Shown here in pieces: positions 1 to 10,626 of a stretch of DNA of 64,000 nucleotides. A program made the translations under genes and the position numbers. The DNA lies in NCBI RefSeq assembly GCF_008831285.2, contig NC_045145.1, positions 496,001 to 560,000 on the forward strand. Direction: 5' to 3'. How positions within the stretch are numbered: the first letter of the stretch is position 1; each line of letters opens with the position of its first letter. A model generated the notes under the pieces. That model was not told the origin of the DNA, made no database searches, and was given only the letters and a program-made list of their open reading frames with translations. The stretch comes from Nymphaea colorata. Taxonomy: Eukaryota; Streptophyta; Magnoliopsida; Nymphaeales; Nymphaeaceae.

Positions 1-1176
1 CTTAAACCCCCCGTCTCTTTCTCTCTCTCTCCACCCCTTTTAAACAAATGATGGGTAGGACAATGGTTGGGTTAGGCACCATGTTACAACCATGTCTTCA
101 GTTTGATTCTTGGAGGGTGCTATCCTAATGGTATTGAGGAACAATATTGATTTTGAGATTAGGGGTGCCATTATGAGGTCAACTGGACTGGTTCTTGTCT
201 CCTCCACCACCCACCTTTTCTTCCCTCCTTTTAGACATCTCTCCCTTTTACTCTCTCTTCTAATCTCTCTCTCTCTCTCTCTCTCTCTCTATTTATATAT
301 TAAACAAAAAAAGCTCCCATTTTGCTTGGCCCAAAATCATTCGACTTCACCAAGGCCAATATTAAGGTGCAATACATGATCCTTATCATCCGGAGTACAC
401 TAGGATGGCATACAACTCATTTTTGAAAACTTTTTTTTTAATATGCATGTTATGGTATCAATGACTTTTCTAATTTTCTTTCAAGCATAGAGAATTTTTC
501 TCTTTTCATTTAACTTTCATATTCACCATGCATTCATAAGATTCACGGATACCCACAACCACTTCTTTAGGAAACCAAAGCAAAACATGATCGATCCTCA
601 ATAATATGGTAATAGAGTTAGGCTAAAACCTGAGATTAACTTGTGTTTCAAAAGGTATCTATTAACTTTCTTTACTTTACAAATGGTCATTTCATTAAAG
701 CCTTTTTATAAAATTTTATCAAAACTCTTCTTTCAAAAATTGACATATTTTTTTTTACTTTAAATGATTATTACAAATCAAATGATTCATTAATTAAAAT
801 TGTTTCTTCTAAAACATATCTCTTACCATTTTATCAAACGAAAATTATCGAACTTTCTTTTCCAATGGCTGGTGGACCCCTTTTCTAGGTTGCAAAACAA
901 ATTCTCACGGGTGAACCAGAAGAAATTTTCGGATGCAAACAATATGGCTCTGGTGGTGAGAAATTTCTTCACACAAACCTAAATGGAACACATATGATAT
1001 TGATTCTTAATTCTGTATCATTATCGATATAAAAGTCTTGACTTATATCATTATGCAATGTGATCTATAAACTAGTTGTACTTCTGATCTCCCTAGTAGA
1101 TTTATTCACCATCCATGTGTCTTGCTCTTGAAGTGGTCAACAGCTTGGAAATGGGCATATAGAACAAATTTTTCTT
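1..1176. other. Non-genic AT-rich stretch
   Basis: I see no gene here. The stretch holds a CT-rich opening, a (CT)n run at about 264-290 and scattered poly-T. The longest open frames are short, and the one across the CT run is simply low-complexity Leu/Ser. Confidence 0.6.
264..290. repeat. (CT)n microsatellite
   Basis: Uninterrupted CT dinucleotides for about 27 bases, read directly. Confidence 0.9.
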
Positions 1177-1390
1177 CTCAAATTAGATGTTTCAAAAGCT
1201 CTTGACAAAGTGAGATTGTCTTTCTGCACTTTGGGCTTTCTTATTTGGGATTTTGTGAGGATTGGGTGAGGAAAAATATGACTTGTGTTTATACTACTTT
1301 CTTTGTTGTTGCCTTTAAGAAGGGAGGGAACCACTTTTTGTAGCCATAGAGGTCGATGACAAGGGGACCATCTCTCTCCTGTTCTCAATT
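1177..1390 (+). mobile_element. Degenerate LINE (L1-type) reverse-transcriptase fragment
   Basis: The + strand translation begins with LKLDVSKALDKV, matching the plant LINE RT motif around 'KxDxxKAFDxV', the first catalytic-aspartate block. About 55 codons later, at 1348-1390, it gives RGR-stop-QGDHLSPVLN, matching the 'RGxRQGDPLSP' block. Between them the frame shifts, with WVRKNMTCVYTTFF readable in another frame. The stop in the second block is a TGA where the family has an Arg or Leu codon. No endonuclease domain, poly-A tail or target duplication is visible, so this is an internal RT scrap. The two motifs in the right order make the call fairly secure; the exact ends are not. Confidence 0.7.
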
Positions 1391-1687
1391 TAGATGTTCC
1401 AAAAGCTCATTTCTCATTAATATGGAAAATCTAGCGGTGTTTGGGTAACAGTAAGAAGGTGAAAATTTTGTGTGAGTATTGGGGATAAGGGATTCTAGAA
1501 CAACCTACAGTGGAGGCAATTCTTACCCACAAGCAAGAATTTATTGCTAGAGATATATTTTTGTATGTCAGTCTAGTTTCTTATTAGTTCTTCTTCTCTT
1601 ATTGATTGTGATGTTGTTCTGACATGAGGTACTCATAATTTCATTAACTTGAGATGAAATGGATATGAAATAAAAAACTGTAGACCC

Positions 1688-1905
1688 CGAGATCCAGGGG
1701 TGAAGCCAGCAATTTTTTTTAGGAAGGGCAGAACAGTATCTGCAAAAATTATAAAAGGGACAAACAATATTTTTCAAAATTATAGGCCAATTTAAAAACT
1801 TTTTCAAAATGTAAGTATCAACTTTTTTTTCGAAAACATGAGGGGGGAGGGGCCATGGCTCCTGCCAGCTCCCCCTCCTTCTGCCCCAGCCTAGATCCTT
1901 ACAAT
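1688..1905 (+). repeat. Dispersed GC-ended repeat, copy 1
   Basis: It starts with 'ggggtgaagccagcaattt', has an AT-rich middle, and ends in a G-run/C-run block ('ggggccatggctcctgcc' then 'agctccccct'). Four more copies lie in this window at 4795-4985, 14830-14962, 15277-15465 and 15540-15722. It has no coding capacity. Repeats beginning 'gcggagccaggaatttt' are widespread in plants, but I cannot assign a transposon class. Confidence 0.6.
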
Positions 1906-2664
1906 AAGATTATTTGGCAAAATGATACTTGCTATCATGGGTGTCGCTGGTACATTGATGTGTCACCAGGATTGGCTTCCAAGTAATGCGCCATACTTGT
2001 GTTCATACATCCAGGATTTGGAATTTAACGCGATGGCACAAATATTCAGTAATCTTGATAAAATTGTGATCAACAGTAAATAATTCAATAGAAAAAAGCC
2101 TAGTTATAAAAACTCTCTGCTGTCTAGGTATCAATCAATAATTTTCGCATGGGCTATGCTCACCTATTTTTATAATTGAAGAGAAAGAAGTGGATCAATG
2201 GCAAAAACATTCAAAAATTTTGACTTGCCATATTTATTCTTCACCATGAAAGGCTTCAAAACCACTTGTCCATTCGCTTTAGTGTTACGTGTAGAAAAGA
2301 AAGAAAGTCGCTTATCATTAGTAAATTAATTAGGCTTTTTTAGTGGTACTTAAACAAATTTTAATAGATTTAATTTTAGGCCATTGACATTTCCACGATT
2401 GCAAAATCCCAACCATGAAAATCAAATCTACATTAGTAAATTTTTCAAACAAACAAAGCCGCTTATCATGCATATCTAACTTTAGTTTTCTTTTGATTTG
2501 GAAAAATGGTGCCTACCAAGACAATATTTTCCACATATCACTTCCTTTTTCATTCATAATAATGTGGGGAAAATGGATAAGTGAGTTGCGAACAAGGTTG
2601 GCATCGAGAAAAAAAAAAAGAAGTGAGAGAAATGTTTAAAAATGGAAATAAATCGGCTTGTTGT
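1906..2664. other. Non-genic stretch
   Basis: I see nothing recognisable here: AT-rich, with short unsupported open frames only. Confidence 0.5.
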
Positions 2665-4262
2665 TCACTCTACGAAAATGGAAAGAGAAGGAAGAGGAAA
2701 GTAGTGCTCTACAGGCTGCCAAGGTCCATGATTGGTGTTAAATAAATCTGGAAAAATTCCCAATCCACAAACTTCTACATCACCTACACTTCCTCTTTCT
2801 CACATTTGTCGGATTTATCATTGTATTATTTAAAAGTTTGGATGCATGATTTTTTTTGTCCAAATCCAAAAATTTATTGATCCAATCCAAGTTGCGTGAT
2901 CTGACCATTGACTAGAAGTACAACTTGTTTGTGCCGCGAGGCAATGCCATCGACCTTGCTAAACCTAAGGCTGGCCATCCCTATTATGAAGAGACAAAGC
3001 TGATGATGTCTAGGACTCATACTAATCCAGTTGAGCTGTTTTATTCCAACATACTCTGTTTGACAGAACTATGAGCTCAGAATAGGATGTGAAAGGTCAC
3101 TCTAACAATAGCAACAGGGCATGATCAAGTGGCACTAGCGACGCAAAGTTGGCTCAGACCAATTACGTACTCAAGGTTAGGTTTTGTTACTAGTCTTTTG
3201 ACCTATTTCCTTTCAAGTGGGCTTTTTTTTTTTTAATTTCATTTTGTAGAAGTTAGAGCAAAAGAAGAGAGAAAAGCTTCTCTTTGGATACTTTCTTGAT
3301 AAGTGTGTAAACTTTCTGATTTTGACTCCCTAAAGTCTATCGATAGTGGCCCCTTTTTTTTAAGACAGTAATTCATTTTTTAAGAAATTATTTGTTTTAA
3401 ATTTTTAATCGTGTCTCAGCATTAATCATTTTCTTGCTTTAAAACATTAAAACAATCAAATACCAATAATTTAACAAATATGTCATGGTGTTATAAGAGA
3501 AATTATCGCTATAGTGAGAATATAATATACATGATGGGTATTATTGAATGCCTCAGAATGAGAACGTAAAGCAAATTGTTGAGAGATCAGTGAGTCCTTA
3601 TGGTCTCTTATTTGTCTAATATGTGGCCTATAGCTAGAGTATTTCTTCTTTTTCAACAAAACCTGATTAACTAAATTTAAATTTGATTTCACAAGGTAGA
3701 GTAGCTAAATTGCATTTGATGTCCGTTTATAAAAACCTATGCAAAATTGACAATTTGCATTTCAATCTGTAAGTTCATTCATTATGGCTGTAATTATTGG
3801 AGACTGCAAAAGATAGATGCCTGACGCTTTAGTTCACATGTGTACTGCTCTCCACCGAAAACTGAGTAAGAGGAAAAAGGGAAGGAGTTTCAACCTCTTC
3901 AGGGTATTCATATAAACTCAAGCAAAAAAGTGAATATTGTGAAATGAATTTAATCCAAACCATCAATCAGTAAAAAAAACACGGTGACAAGAGCATCATT
4001 TTTATTACAATAGAGCAACGGTATTCGTATAAACTAAAGCAAGAAAAGGCAGTTGTGATATGAATTTAATCCATAATATCCACCAGTAAAAAAGAGAAAG
4101 TGCCGAGAACATCATTTTCTTTATGATAGACAAAGGTATTCATACAAACTAAAGCAAGAAAAAACAATTGTGAATGAATTTAATCCAAAGCATCCAGCAG
4201 TCACAAAGACAGTGATAAGAGAATAATTTTATTTACTATAGACCAAACAGTATTGATTACAT
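2665..4262 (-). repeat. Inverted-repeat arm A: flipped copy of the NLR 5' flank
   Basis: Reading outward, this stretch is the diverged reverse complement of 22.67-26.30 kb. Matching blocks include 'aagcccacttgaaagg', the 'gtgccacttgatc' to 'cctttcaca' segment, 'catcaaatgcaatttagct', 'gagagcagtacacatgt' and an inner ~116-bp tandem repeat. In arm B the same sequence leads directly into the start of the NLR pseudogene at 26,358. Here the NLR that should follow on the minus strand below 2,665 is not recognisable. Part of the arm (about 2,880-3,730) also matches 30.24-30.96 kb in inverted orientation. Ends are approximate. Confidence 0.75.
3903..4262. repeat. ~116-bp tandem repeat, three copies plus a partial
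   Basis: 'ggtattc' recurs at 3903, 4020 and 4135, with a mutated start at about 4250, giving periods of 117 and 115 bp. Each copy carries 'aaactaaagcaag', 'gaatttaatcca' and a 'gtgataagag'-like block. The same family occurs inverted and expanded at 22.7-24.9 kb. Confidence 0.85.
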
Positions 4263-4794
4263 ATTTACAGGTTCATTCCCCTTTTAATGATTATTCTCAA
4301 TTTCTAGGGAAACTTTCCAAGATACATATAAATATTTTACACATCCAGTGACATATGGATATGCTCCATTGCTGAAATCTATAAAATTTTAAAAGATTCT
4401 TGAAATCTGATTTGTGGATCAAATATTCTATAGTTATAATTAAAAAACAAGCTGCCAACTGGGAACCTTATATGACACACCACAAAGTATGCACACAAAG
4501 CAAACAATCTAACGGAAACTTTCTGCTGTGTAATGAAAGGCCATGAGTTTTTTCATGACCGCTTTATAAAAGAAGGTGATGACTTTTACAGCATGAGCTG
4601 CTTGTTTTCTTTGACACAATTTTACTTCTTGTGGTAGTAAGTGATAATTCTTGTAGCATCTTTGTTTCTATTCTGTTCGGCTAAAAGTAAAGACTTCAAG
4701 GCTCCTTTTTTTTTTTAATTGGTGAAAACTATAGAACAAAAGGCATAAAGTTCTTTTTAACCGTTACGTAGAGGGATGCTGAGAGATCTCAAAG
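4263..4794. other. Non-genic stretch
   Basis: AT-rich, no recognisable gene or repeat boundary. Confidence 0.5.
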
Positions 4795-4985
4795 ATGAAG
4801 CTAGGAATTTTTTGTTGTAGGAACCAAACTATAGTTTCTAAATTTTACAGATCCAGAAATATATTTATTTTATTTTATTTTATACAGGATAAACTAAAAT
4901 ATTTGAAATTTAAAAATAACTTTTTTTATTTTTTTAAAATCCAAGAAGAAATACAGCCCCTACCAGGCCCCCCTGCATCCAGTAC
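4795..4985 (+). repeat. Dispersed GC-ended repeat, copy 2
   Basis: 'gaagctaggaattttttg' start, then 'aaccaaactatagtttc', an AT-rich body, and a C-rich end 'ccctaccaggcccccctgc'. It resembles the copy at 15,277 closely in its first 60 bases. Confidence 0.6.
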
Positions 4986-5435
4986 TCCCTCTCTCTATAA
5001 TTTTGTTGGTCAAAGCCTTTGGTCCCCATGACTGAGGGTTGCTCTTTGAGAACAAAAAGTGAAAAAAAAAAAAGAAGAAGAAAAATTTAGCATATTTTTA
5101 TAATTAAAATTTACAAAAAAAAAATCGCCCCCACCATTTTCAAGGTTGGACACTTCTGATTGTGGACCTGATTTTGAACTGTGGCTAGTAAAAAAGCATT
5201 GTGCCATTACTAATCAAGATTGTGTTCCTTTATGTTTTATGCCATATTCAGGACGAAGTCCACTTTGTGTTATGGAGATCCAACCCGATTATATCTATGT
5301 TTGGGATCATAAGCTTCTTGGATCCAAATTCAATTTTGAAAAGTAGAGCTTACATCTGAATCCCAATTCCTTGCTGAATCCAAGCCACTGGCATCCATTG
5401 TTGCACATAGGGATGCCTATATATCTGCTTTGGAT
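4986..5435. other. Non-genic stretch with one unassigned short open frame
   Basis: At 5146-5346 (+) an open frame of about 66 codons reads DTSDCGPDFELWLVKKHCAI and onward. It begins at a TTG, has no ATG near its start and matches no family I know. It could be an exon remnant or chance; I do not call it a gene. Confidence 0.3.
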
Positions 5436-5760
5436 GGAAAATCTAATCGATCTGTTTCGAAGAAATCGGATATGAAAAAGAAAAACATATCCTATTAAAA
5501 AGTAGGATTGAATTCAGCTTTAATAATTGGCTTTCGGATATACATAAACATCCGGTTGGATTTGGATATGGATTTGAATCAGATTTGTTGTTAAGCAAAT
5601 ATCCTATATCTAATGTTCTTACATTTTGAAAATAGGTCAAATTCAGTTCAAAATTCGTATTTAGATATGAATATGACAATTATATTGAAATCAAATTCAG
5701 TTTGTGAAATAGGATTCCAGATTTGGATTTAGATATAGCTAAACGTAAATCCAATTTGAC
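5436..5760. repeat. 'ggatttggatatgg'-type dispersed repeat
   Basis: Short degenerate motifs such as 'ggatttggatatggattt', 'tcggatat' and 'aaatccaattt' recur through 320 bp. A similar patch is at 24,160-24,310. There is no coding signal. Confidence 0.45.
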
Positions 5761-6051
5761 TATGATCCATTGACATCCCAAATTGTGGTTGAAGGGGTAG
5801 CTTTGTCCTTCCTTCCTTTCTTTCTCCTTTAGCAACTTCTATGACAATCAGTGAGGTTAGTGGTTTCTTTTTGTGAAAGAGGCCTGAAAGATAGTTGGGT
5901 CTGCCACATGTTTTCATCATTCCTTACTTTTTCCTCTTTTCTCTTACATGCTTCTCTTGGAACAATGGCAGAAACACATGGTGGCTGGTGTGGCCCGGCT
6001 GGTTGGGCTGGCTGCCGACACCAACCCATTAAAATTTTCATTGAAACAATG
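5761..6051. other. Short non-genic gap
   Basis: No recognisable feature; open frames on both strands overlap each other and have no family match. Confidence 0.4.
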
Positions 6052-7065
6052 AATGCATTCTACATTTATACAAAGAATTATAACTTACACAAACACCGTC
6101 TTTTAGTGCATTTTATTTTCGCCCAAAGAAAGTGTGTCAAATGACTATAGCTTATGTAAGCAACATAATGTAAGTTGTTACTCTTCATTGAAATTCTCTA
6201 ACCATTATAGACACACAATGTGCACTCGATTGCAGCTCTCTATAAGCTAGCAAACGATGTTCATAATATTGTTGAAACGACAAGTTGCACCACTCAAAGG
6301 TGAAGGGGTGCAATTACTCAAATACGTGTAAAAAATAAACATGGTCTTTGATAAAAATGGTTGTAAGTGGCGAACATCAGCTAATAAGTGTCGGATTATA
6401 ATGCATATAAAAAACGTGAAGAAAGAATGCATTTGTTGAAACGGCCAGTTGCACCACTTAAAGATGAAGGGGTGCAATTACTCAAATACGTGTAAAAAAT
6501 AAACATGGTCTTTGATAAAAATGGTTTTAAGTGGCGAACATTAGCTAATAAGTGTCGGATTAAAATGTATGTCAAAAACGTGAAGAAAGAATGCATTCTA
6601 CCTATATGTAAATCAAATAAAAGTACCAAATAATTATGGGTTTGGCAAGTGTCATAGTTTAATGCATTCTATTTATATAGAAAGAAAAAAGCATCAAACA
6701 TTTATAGCTTACGCAAATACCATATTTTTAAGAGATTGAAGTTTATTAAAATTCTTTAACCATCATAGACACACAATATGCACTTGGATGCAGCTATTTA
6801 TAAGCTAGCAAACCATGTCCATAATATTGTTGAAACGGCAAGTTGTACCACTTAAAGGTAAAGGGGGTGCAATTACTCAAATACTTGTAAAAAATAAACA
6901 TAGTCTTCAATAAAAATGGTTTTAAGAGGCGAACATTAGCTAATAAGTGTCAGATTATAATGCATATCAAGAACCTGAAGAAAGAATGCATTCTACCTAT
7001 CAAATAAAAGTACCAAATAATTATGGCTTGGGCAAGTGTCATAGTTTAATGCTTTCTATTTATTA
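6052..7065. repeat. Nested tandem duplication block
   Basis: An outer unit starting 'aatgcattct' begins at 6052, 6661 and, mutated, 7048. Inside the first unit an inner module starting 'gttgaaacg' is itself duplicated at 6271 and 6435 (164-bp step) and recurs once in the second unit at 6829. The inner module carries 'aggggtgcaattactcaaa' and 'gaacattagctaataagtg'. Overlapping minus-strand open frames here repeat the same peptide, which reflects the DNA repeat and not a gene. Confidence 0.8.
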
Positions 7066-8160
7066 TATAAAATGTCTACACAATTACAAAACCCCCAATT
7101 TTACCCTAATTTTTGTTATCACTGGATTCCGGCACTTTGTGTTCTGATTTTCGCGTCAAATTTGGACCACTCTAATTCAAGTACACAAATTCATAGAATA
7201 TTATTTTGATTAGCTATTTGACTATTTTATTTAGATATTTGAATGTTTCACGTCCCCAGCCTTTTTAGCCACTCATCAAGTGTCCACCAAATTATTTAAA
7301 TGGATGAAAAGTCATATTTCACCAATGGACTGTCCTGCTGTCAGTAGAGTTCTTATCGCAGGCCACTAACATGTTCAAAATAATAGATTATTACCGATGT
7401 GAGAGGATGTTGATAATAGTCAATGTTTACCTATGTTTAGATCATGCCGATGATACCTTACACCGACACTTCTGTCTAGTGTGTTGGTGATGATTTTCAC
7501 CAACACTCCCTTTAACAACAAAAGAACAAAATGTCGGTAAAACCCTTACCGACATGCATTCTATTTTCACTGACATTTTGTGGCCATCAGTAATGCTCAG
7601 GTTTTTTTTAGCCCAAGGCATCCCCAGCTCAAAGCAGTCCCCTGCTCAAGACGTACCCTGCCCAAGGCATCATTTGCTTGGCATCCGCTTCAAGTCAAGC
7701 CCAGCCTGGCCTCCCCTGTTCTGCCCTGTTCTAGGCACAATGCCAGCCCGTGCTAGCCTCAATCCTCCCATCGACACAGGTAAGATTTCTCAATAGATTT
7801 AATTGCACGATTCCTTATTCAATGAAAATATAAATAATGGGTTTTGCCGAGCAGCCATTAAGGGGCTGGCTGCAGGGGAAGATCAAACCACTTTCACCAT
7901 GGCCAGTGACTCACAGCAACCATGGTGGGGTGGTTTGGAAGAAAATGTCGTTCATTCATCTATGTGATTGAATGTTTTAATGATGTATGCAAAGAAAAAA
8001 AGTGAAACATGAACGGTTTCCTTACTCCTTGGATGAGCAAGGAATTAGACTTCATTATCTGATCAAATCGATTCCATCAAGAATCAAATTCCCTCAATTT
8101 ATGAGTGTGGTCTACATGGTAAATGGAATATATCAATTGCAATGAGCCCGTCTCAACCCA
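7066..8160. other. Non-genic stretch with a 'ccgaca' cluster
   Basis: No gene. Between 7,390 and 7,590 variants of 'accgaca'/'tgtcggt' occur in both orientations, including a perfect 10-bp hairpin. A C-rich patch (7,610-7,770) follows, without recognised homology. Confidence 0.5.
7531..7555. repeat. Perfect 10-bp inverted repeat
   Basis: 'atgtcggtaa' (7531-7540) and 'ttaccgacat' (7546-7555) are exact reverse complements around a 5-base loop. Clusters of such motifs resemble the subterminal repeats of CACTA-type transposons, but no CACTA terminus is seen. Confidence 0.7.
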
Positions 8161-8199
8161 TTCATTTCTGAAATTTTCAGAAATCACCATGATTTTGAA

Positions 8200-9680
8200 A
8201 ATTAGCAATTAACAAAAATATCTAATCTTGTTGGGTTTCAAAAAAAAAATCCCTAGATCCAAAACAAAGACTGATCAAGTCCAAAACCACAAAAGAAATT
8301 CAATTTTCTACAAAACCCATTCGGCAATACCTATTTCAAAAAATCCAACCATCTCCCAAAATCATGCCATTTTCCAAAATCAATGTAATCAAGCTATTTC
8401 CAAAATCAAAATTCAAGAATCAATTTTTCAAAATGTTTCATCCTAGAGGAGTTCACAAAAGTGATATTGCTACCCAAAGAGAAAATTTGTCAAAGCTCAA
8501 TTCATCCAAATTTTCAAACAAATGAATTCCTTTTGCCTGCGATCTAGTAAAAAATGAGCTGAAATCAGCCTATCAAATGAATTTTGAAATCCTATTTCCA
8601 AAACTAAAATTTAAAAACCTAAGCTCAGAGACAGCACCTCCAAACACCTCCTCCACATCAAGGATGGGATTGGGGAACATCTTATATTTTCCACCTCCAA
8701 GATGGACCTATGTGTATGTGAGATCAAATTTAATTATGCATGGAGAGAAATAAAGTCAAGCATGAATATCATATAATTTATTTCATGCATACATGGACTC
8801 ACTTCATGAATGCACCCCCTAATATTCACTAAAATCTTGGTGAATCAAGTCGGAGTTGCTACCATGATTAAGTCATATTATGACAAAAACTTGACCACCT
8901 TGCTTATTTTGACGCAGAAGCACAAAATTTTCAACATGGACATAAAATCTGAACTTTCAAAATGATTCCATTGGATATTTCTCAAAATCAAACCGATTTT
9001 CAAATCCGAAAATCTACTGAAACAAATTTCATAACCTTGAATAAAATTCAAAAAAAAAAATCAAAATTCCAATTTTTCCAATCAGGAAAATACTCCTAAA
9101 ACTAGACTTGTTCTCCCAATTTCCAATTTTCTAATCACATTTCAAGATCAAAACCAACCAAATCAAAACAAATCTCTCAAAAAACCAAAACTAGATTCAA
9201 ATATCAAAATCTTAAACCCAAAGATGTTTTCAAAAATTCTGAATTGGTCGAGTACCAAGCATTCTGAACCCAAAATTTCAATCTCAAGGATCCGATTCTC
9301 AAAAATTTCAGCTAGACTTGAACTATTCAATCCACTTTTTCCAAATTCAATTTTGGCTTCCAAACTGAATTCCGGTTCCAAGGCTTTCAAGAATTTTCAA
9401 GTCACATTTCAAACCCCAAAATTCCAAACTGTCTTTGAAATTCTAAAGTCTAGGTCAAACTTTCAATTTTCAATTCCAATATTCTGATTCTCAATTTCCA
9501 TTTCTAAATTGCAATTTTTGGGATCAACTCAAGGCTCAATTGCTAAAAATCAATGATTAATTAAAAAAATTACTTTTCAAGGATGAACTCCCAATCTTCA
9601 AAATTTTGAAGTACAGAAATATTTTCAATCAAATCCAAGTTTTTGCTTGAAATGAACTTTAAAAATCTGAATTCCAATCC
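8200..9680. repeat. Strand-asymmetric AT-rich block, possible LTR-derived DNA
   Basis: For about 1.5 kb the + strand is markedly poor in G and rich in 'ccaaaat', 'ttcaaaat' and 'aaattcc' words. The opposite asymmetry, with the same words complemented, is seen at 13,620-13,890 inside the solo LTR. Open frames here are Lys/Phe/Ser-rich artefacts. An LTR or leader of a large retrotransposon is plausible, but I see no matching ends. Confidence 0.4.
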
Positions 9681-10506
9681 TCACACATGGTGCAGAAAAA
9701 CAAAAAACTTGTCAAGCTTGAGAAAATTCAGATCTTGTATCGATTACCCCTATTAGTGGTGGCAAGGGAGGTTCCCTTTCTCTTAAAATCTATTTTAAAG
9801 AAAAACTTGATTTTTCCTGTTTCACTTGCAAACTTCCCAGCCCACACCGTGATAAATGGGGAGCGAACAATCAGCCCATAGGTGTGTTCAACCAAATTTT
9901 TGTTGTTTAAAAAGGTCACATTTTTAAACATATTTTTAAGAAGTAAAATTATGGTTTTTTTGACTCATCAAGCTTTTATGCATTGCGATCTCATGAATTT
10001 GTATGCTAATTTTGAATTTGTTTTTATACATTGGGATTGGAAAGAACGGAGGAAGAGCATAGTTGCTTTCATCCATCGGCTCAATGCGCTTTGGTTTCAT
10101 CCAATTTTAATAATCAATCAACATAAACTCAGCAGGTCGGAGTAAAAAATCAATTTCAACCAGGGAAAAGAACACCAAATCTCATTGCAATCACAAAAGC
10201 CATTGATAGGAGTGAAGAAATACAGAAGTGGAAATTTATGAAAGAAATAAAAAAAATTATTCCAAAAATTTCACATGAGAATCGAATCAACGAAGAAGAC
10301 CGCAAAGAAATGAAGAGTGTCAAGATGATTGGAGAAGGCAATAAAGGAGGGAAGCCAAAAAAACGAAAAAAATCCACAACTCTCTTCCTTGTCTGGAACT
10401 CGACACAAGGTAGCACCATTGCCCACCACAAGGAAATCAGATTTTGTTTTCCTATGGTTTTTTTTTAGGTTTTTGGGAGATCGGACAGAGTAACTTGTGA
10501 TTTCAG
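9681..10506. other. Upstream region of the HMGB exon
   Basis: No coding match. The last 60 bases before 10,507 are T-rich and end in 'tgtgatttcag', a good splice acceptor, so some of this region may be 5' UTR exon and first intron of the HMGB copy. No TATA box can be assigned. Confidence 0.4.
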
Positions 10507-10626
10507 GATGGGAACGAAGAGGAAGGTCTCTGGGAGCGACAGAGCTGGGAAGAGAGCTGCTAAGAAAGGGAAAGGGAAGGACCCTAACAAGCCCAGGCAA
10601 ACACCTGGCTCCTTCTTCGTCTTTAT
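10507..10626 (+). pseudogene. HMGB-type high-mobility-group box exon (gene fragment)
   Basis: From the ATG at 10508 the frame gives 39 codons: a Lys/Arg-rich N-terminus (MGTKRKVSG..., then KRAAKKGKGK) followed by DPNKPRQTPGSFFVF and the first two bases of a Met codon. This is the start of the HMG box of plant HMGB chromatin proteins, whose consensus is close to DPNKPKRPPSAFFVF. These proteins bend DNA in the nucleus. The exon sits between a 'tttcag' acceptor (ending 10506) and a 'gtgagt' donor at 10627, which interrupts the Met codon. Without splicing the next codon is TGA. The rest of the box is not found downstream, where a 3.1-kb LTR begins 160 bp on. The changes at RPPSA to QTPGS suggest relaxed constraint. 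Probably a broken copy; a live gene with distant exons cannot be excluded. Confidence 0.75.

Noticed and set aside
110-379. 89-codon open frame across the CT microsatellite
   Set aside because: Its Leu/Ser run comes from the CT repeat; there is no domain and no conserved context.
3903-4262. Common origin of the ~116-bp repeat and the ~114-bp satellite monomer
   Set aside because: Lengths are close and 'gtattcatacaaact' resembles 'gtattgatacaaact', but the rest of the monomers do not align by eye. A proper alignment would be needed.
6247-6629. Minus-strand frames with repeated peptide
   Set aside because: The peptide repeat simply mirrors the 164-bp DNA duplication.
10156-10600. Minus-strand open frames over the HMGB region
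   Set aside because: The + strand HMG-box motif with flanking splice sites explains the region; the minus frames are hydrophobic and unsupported.
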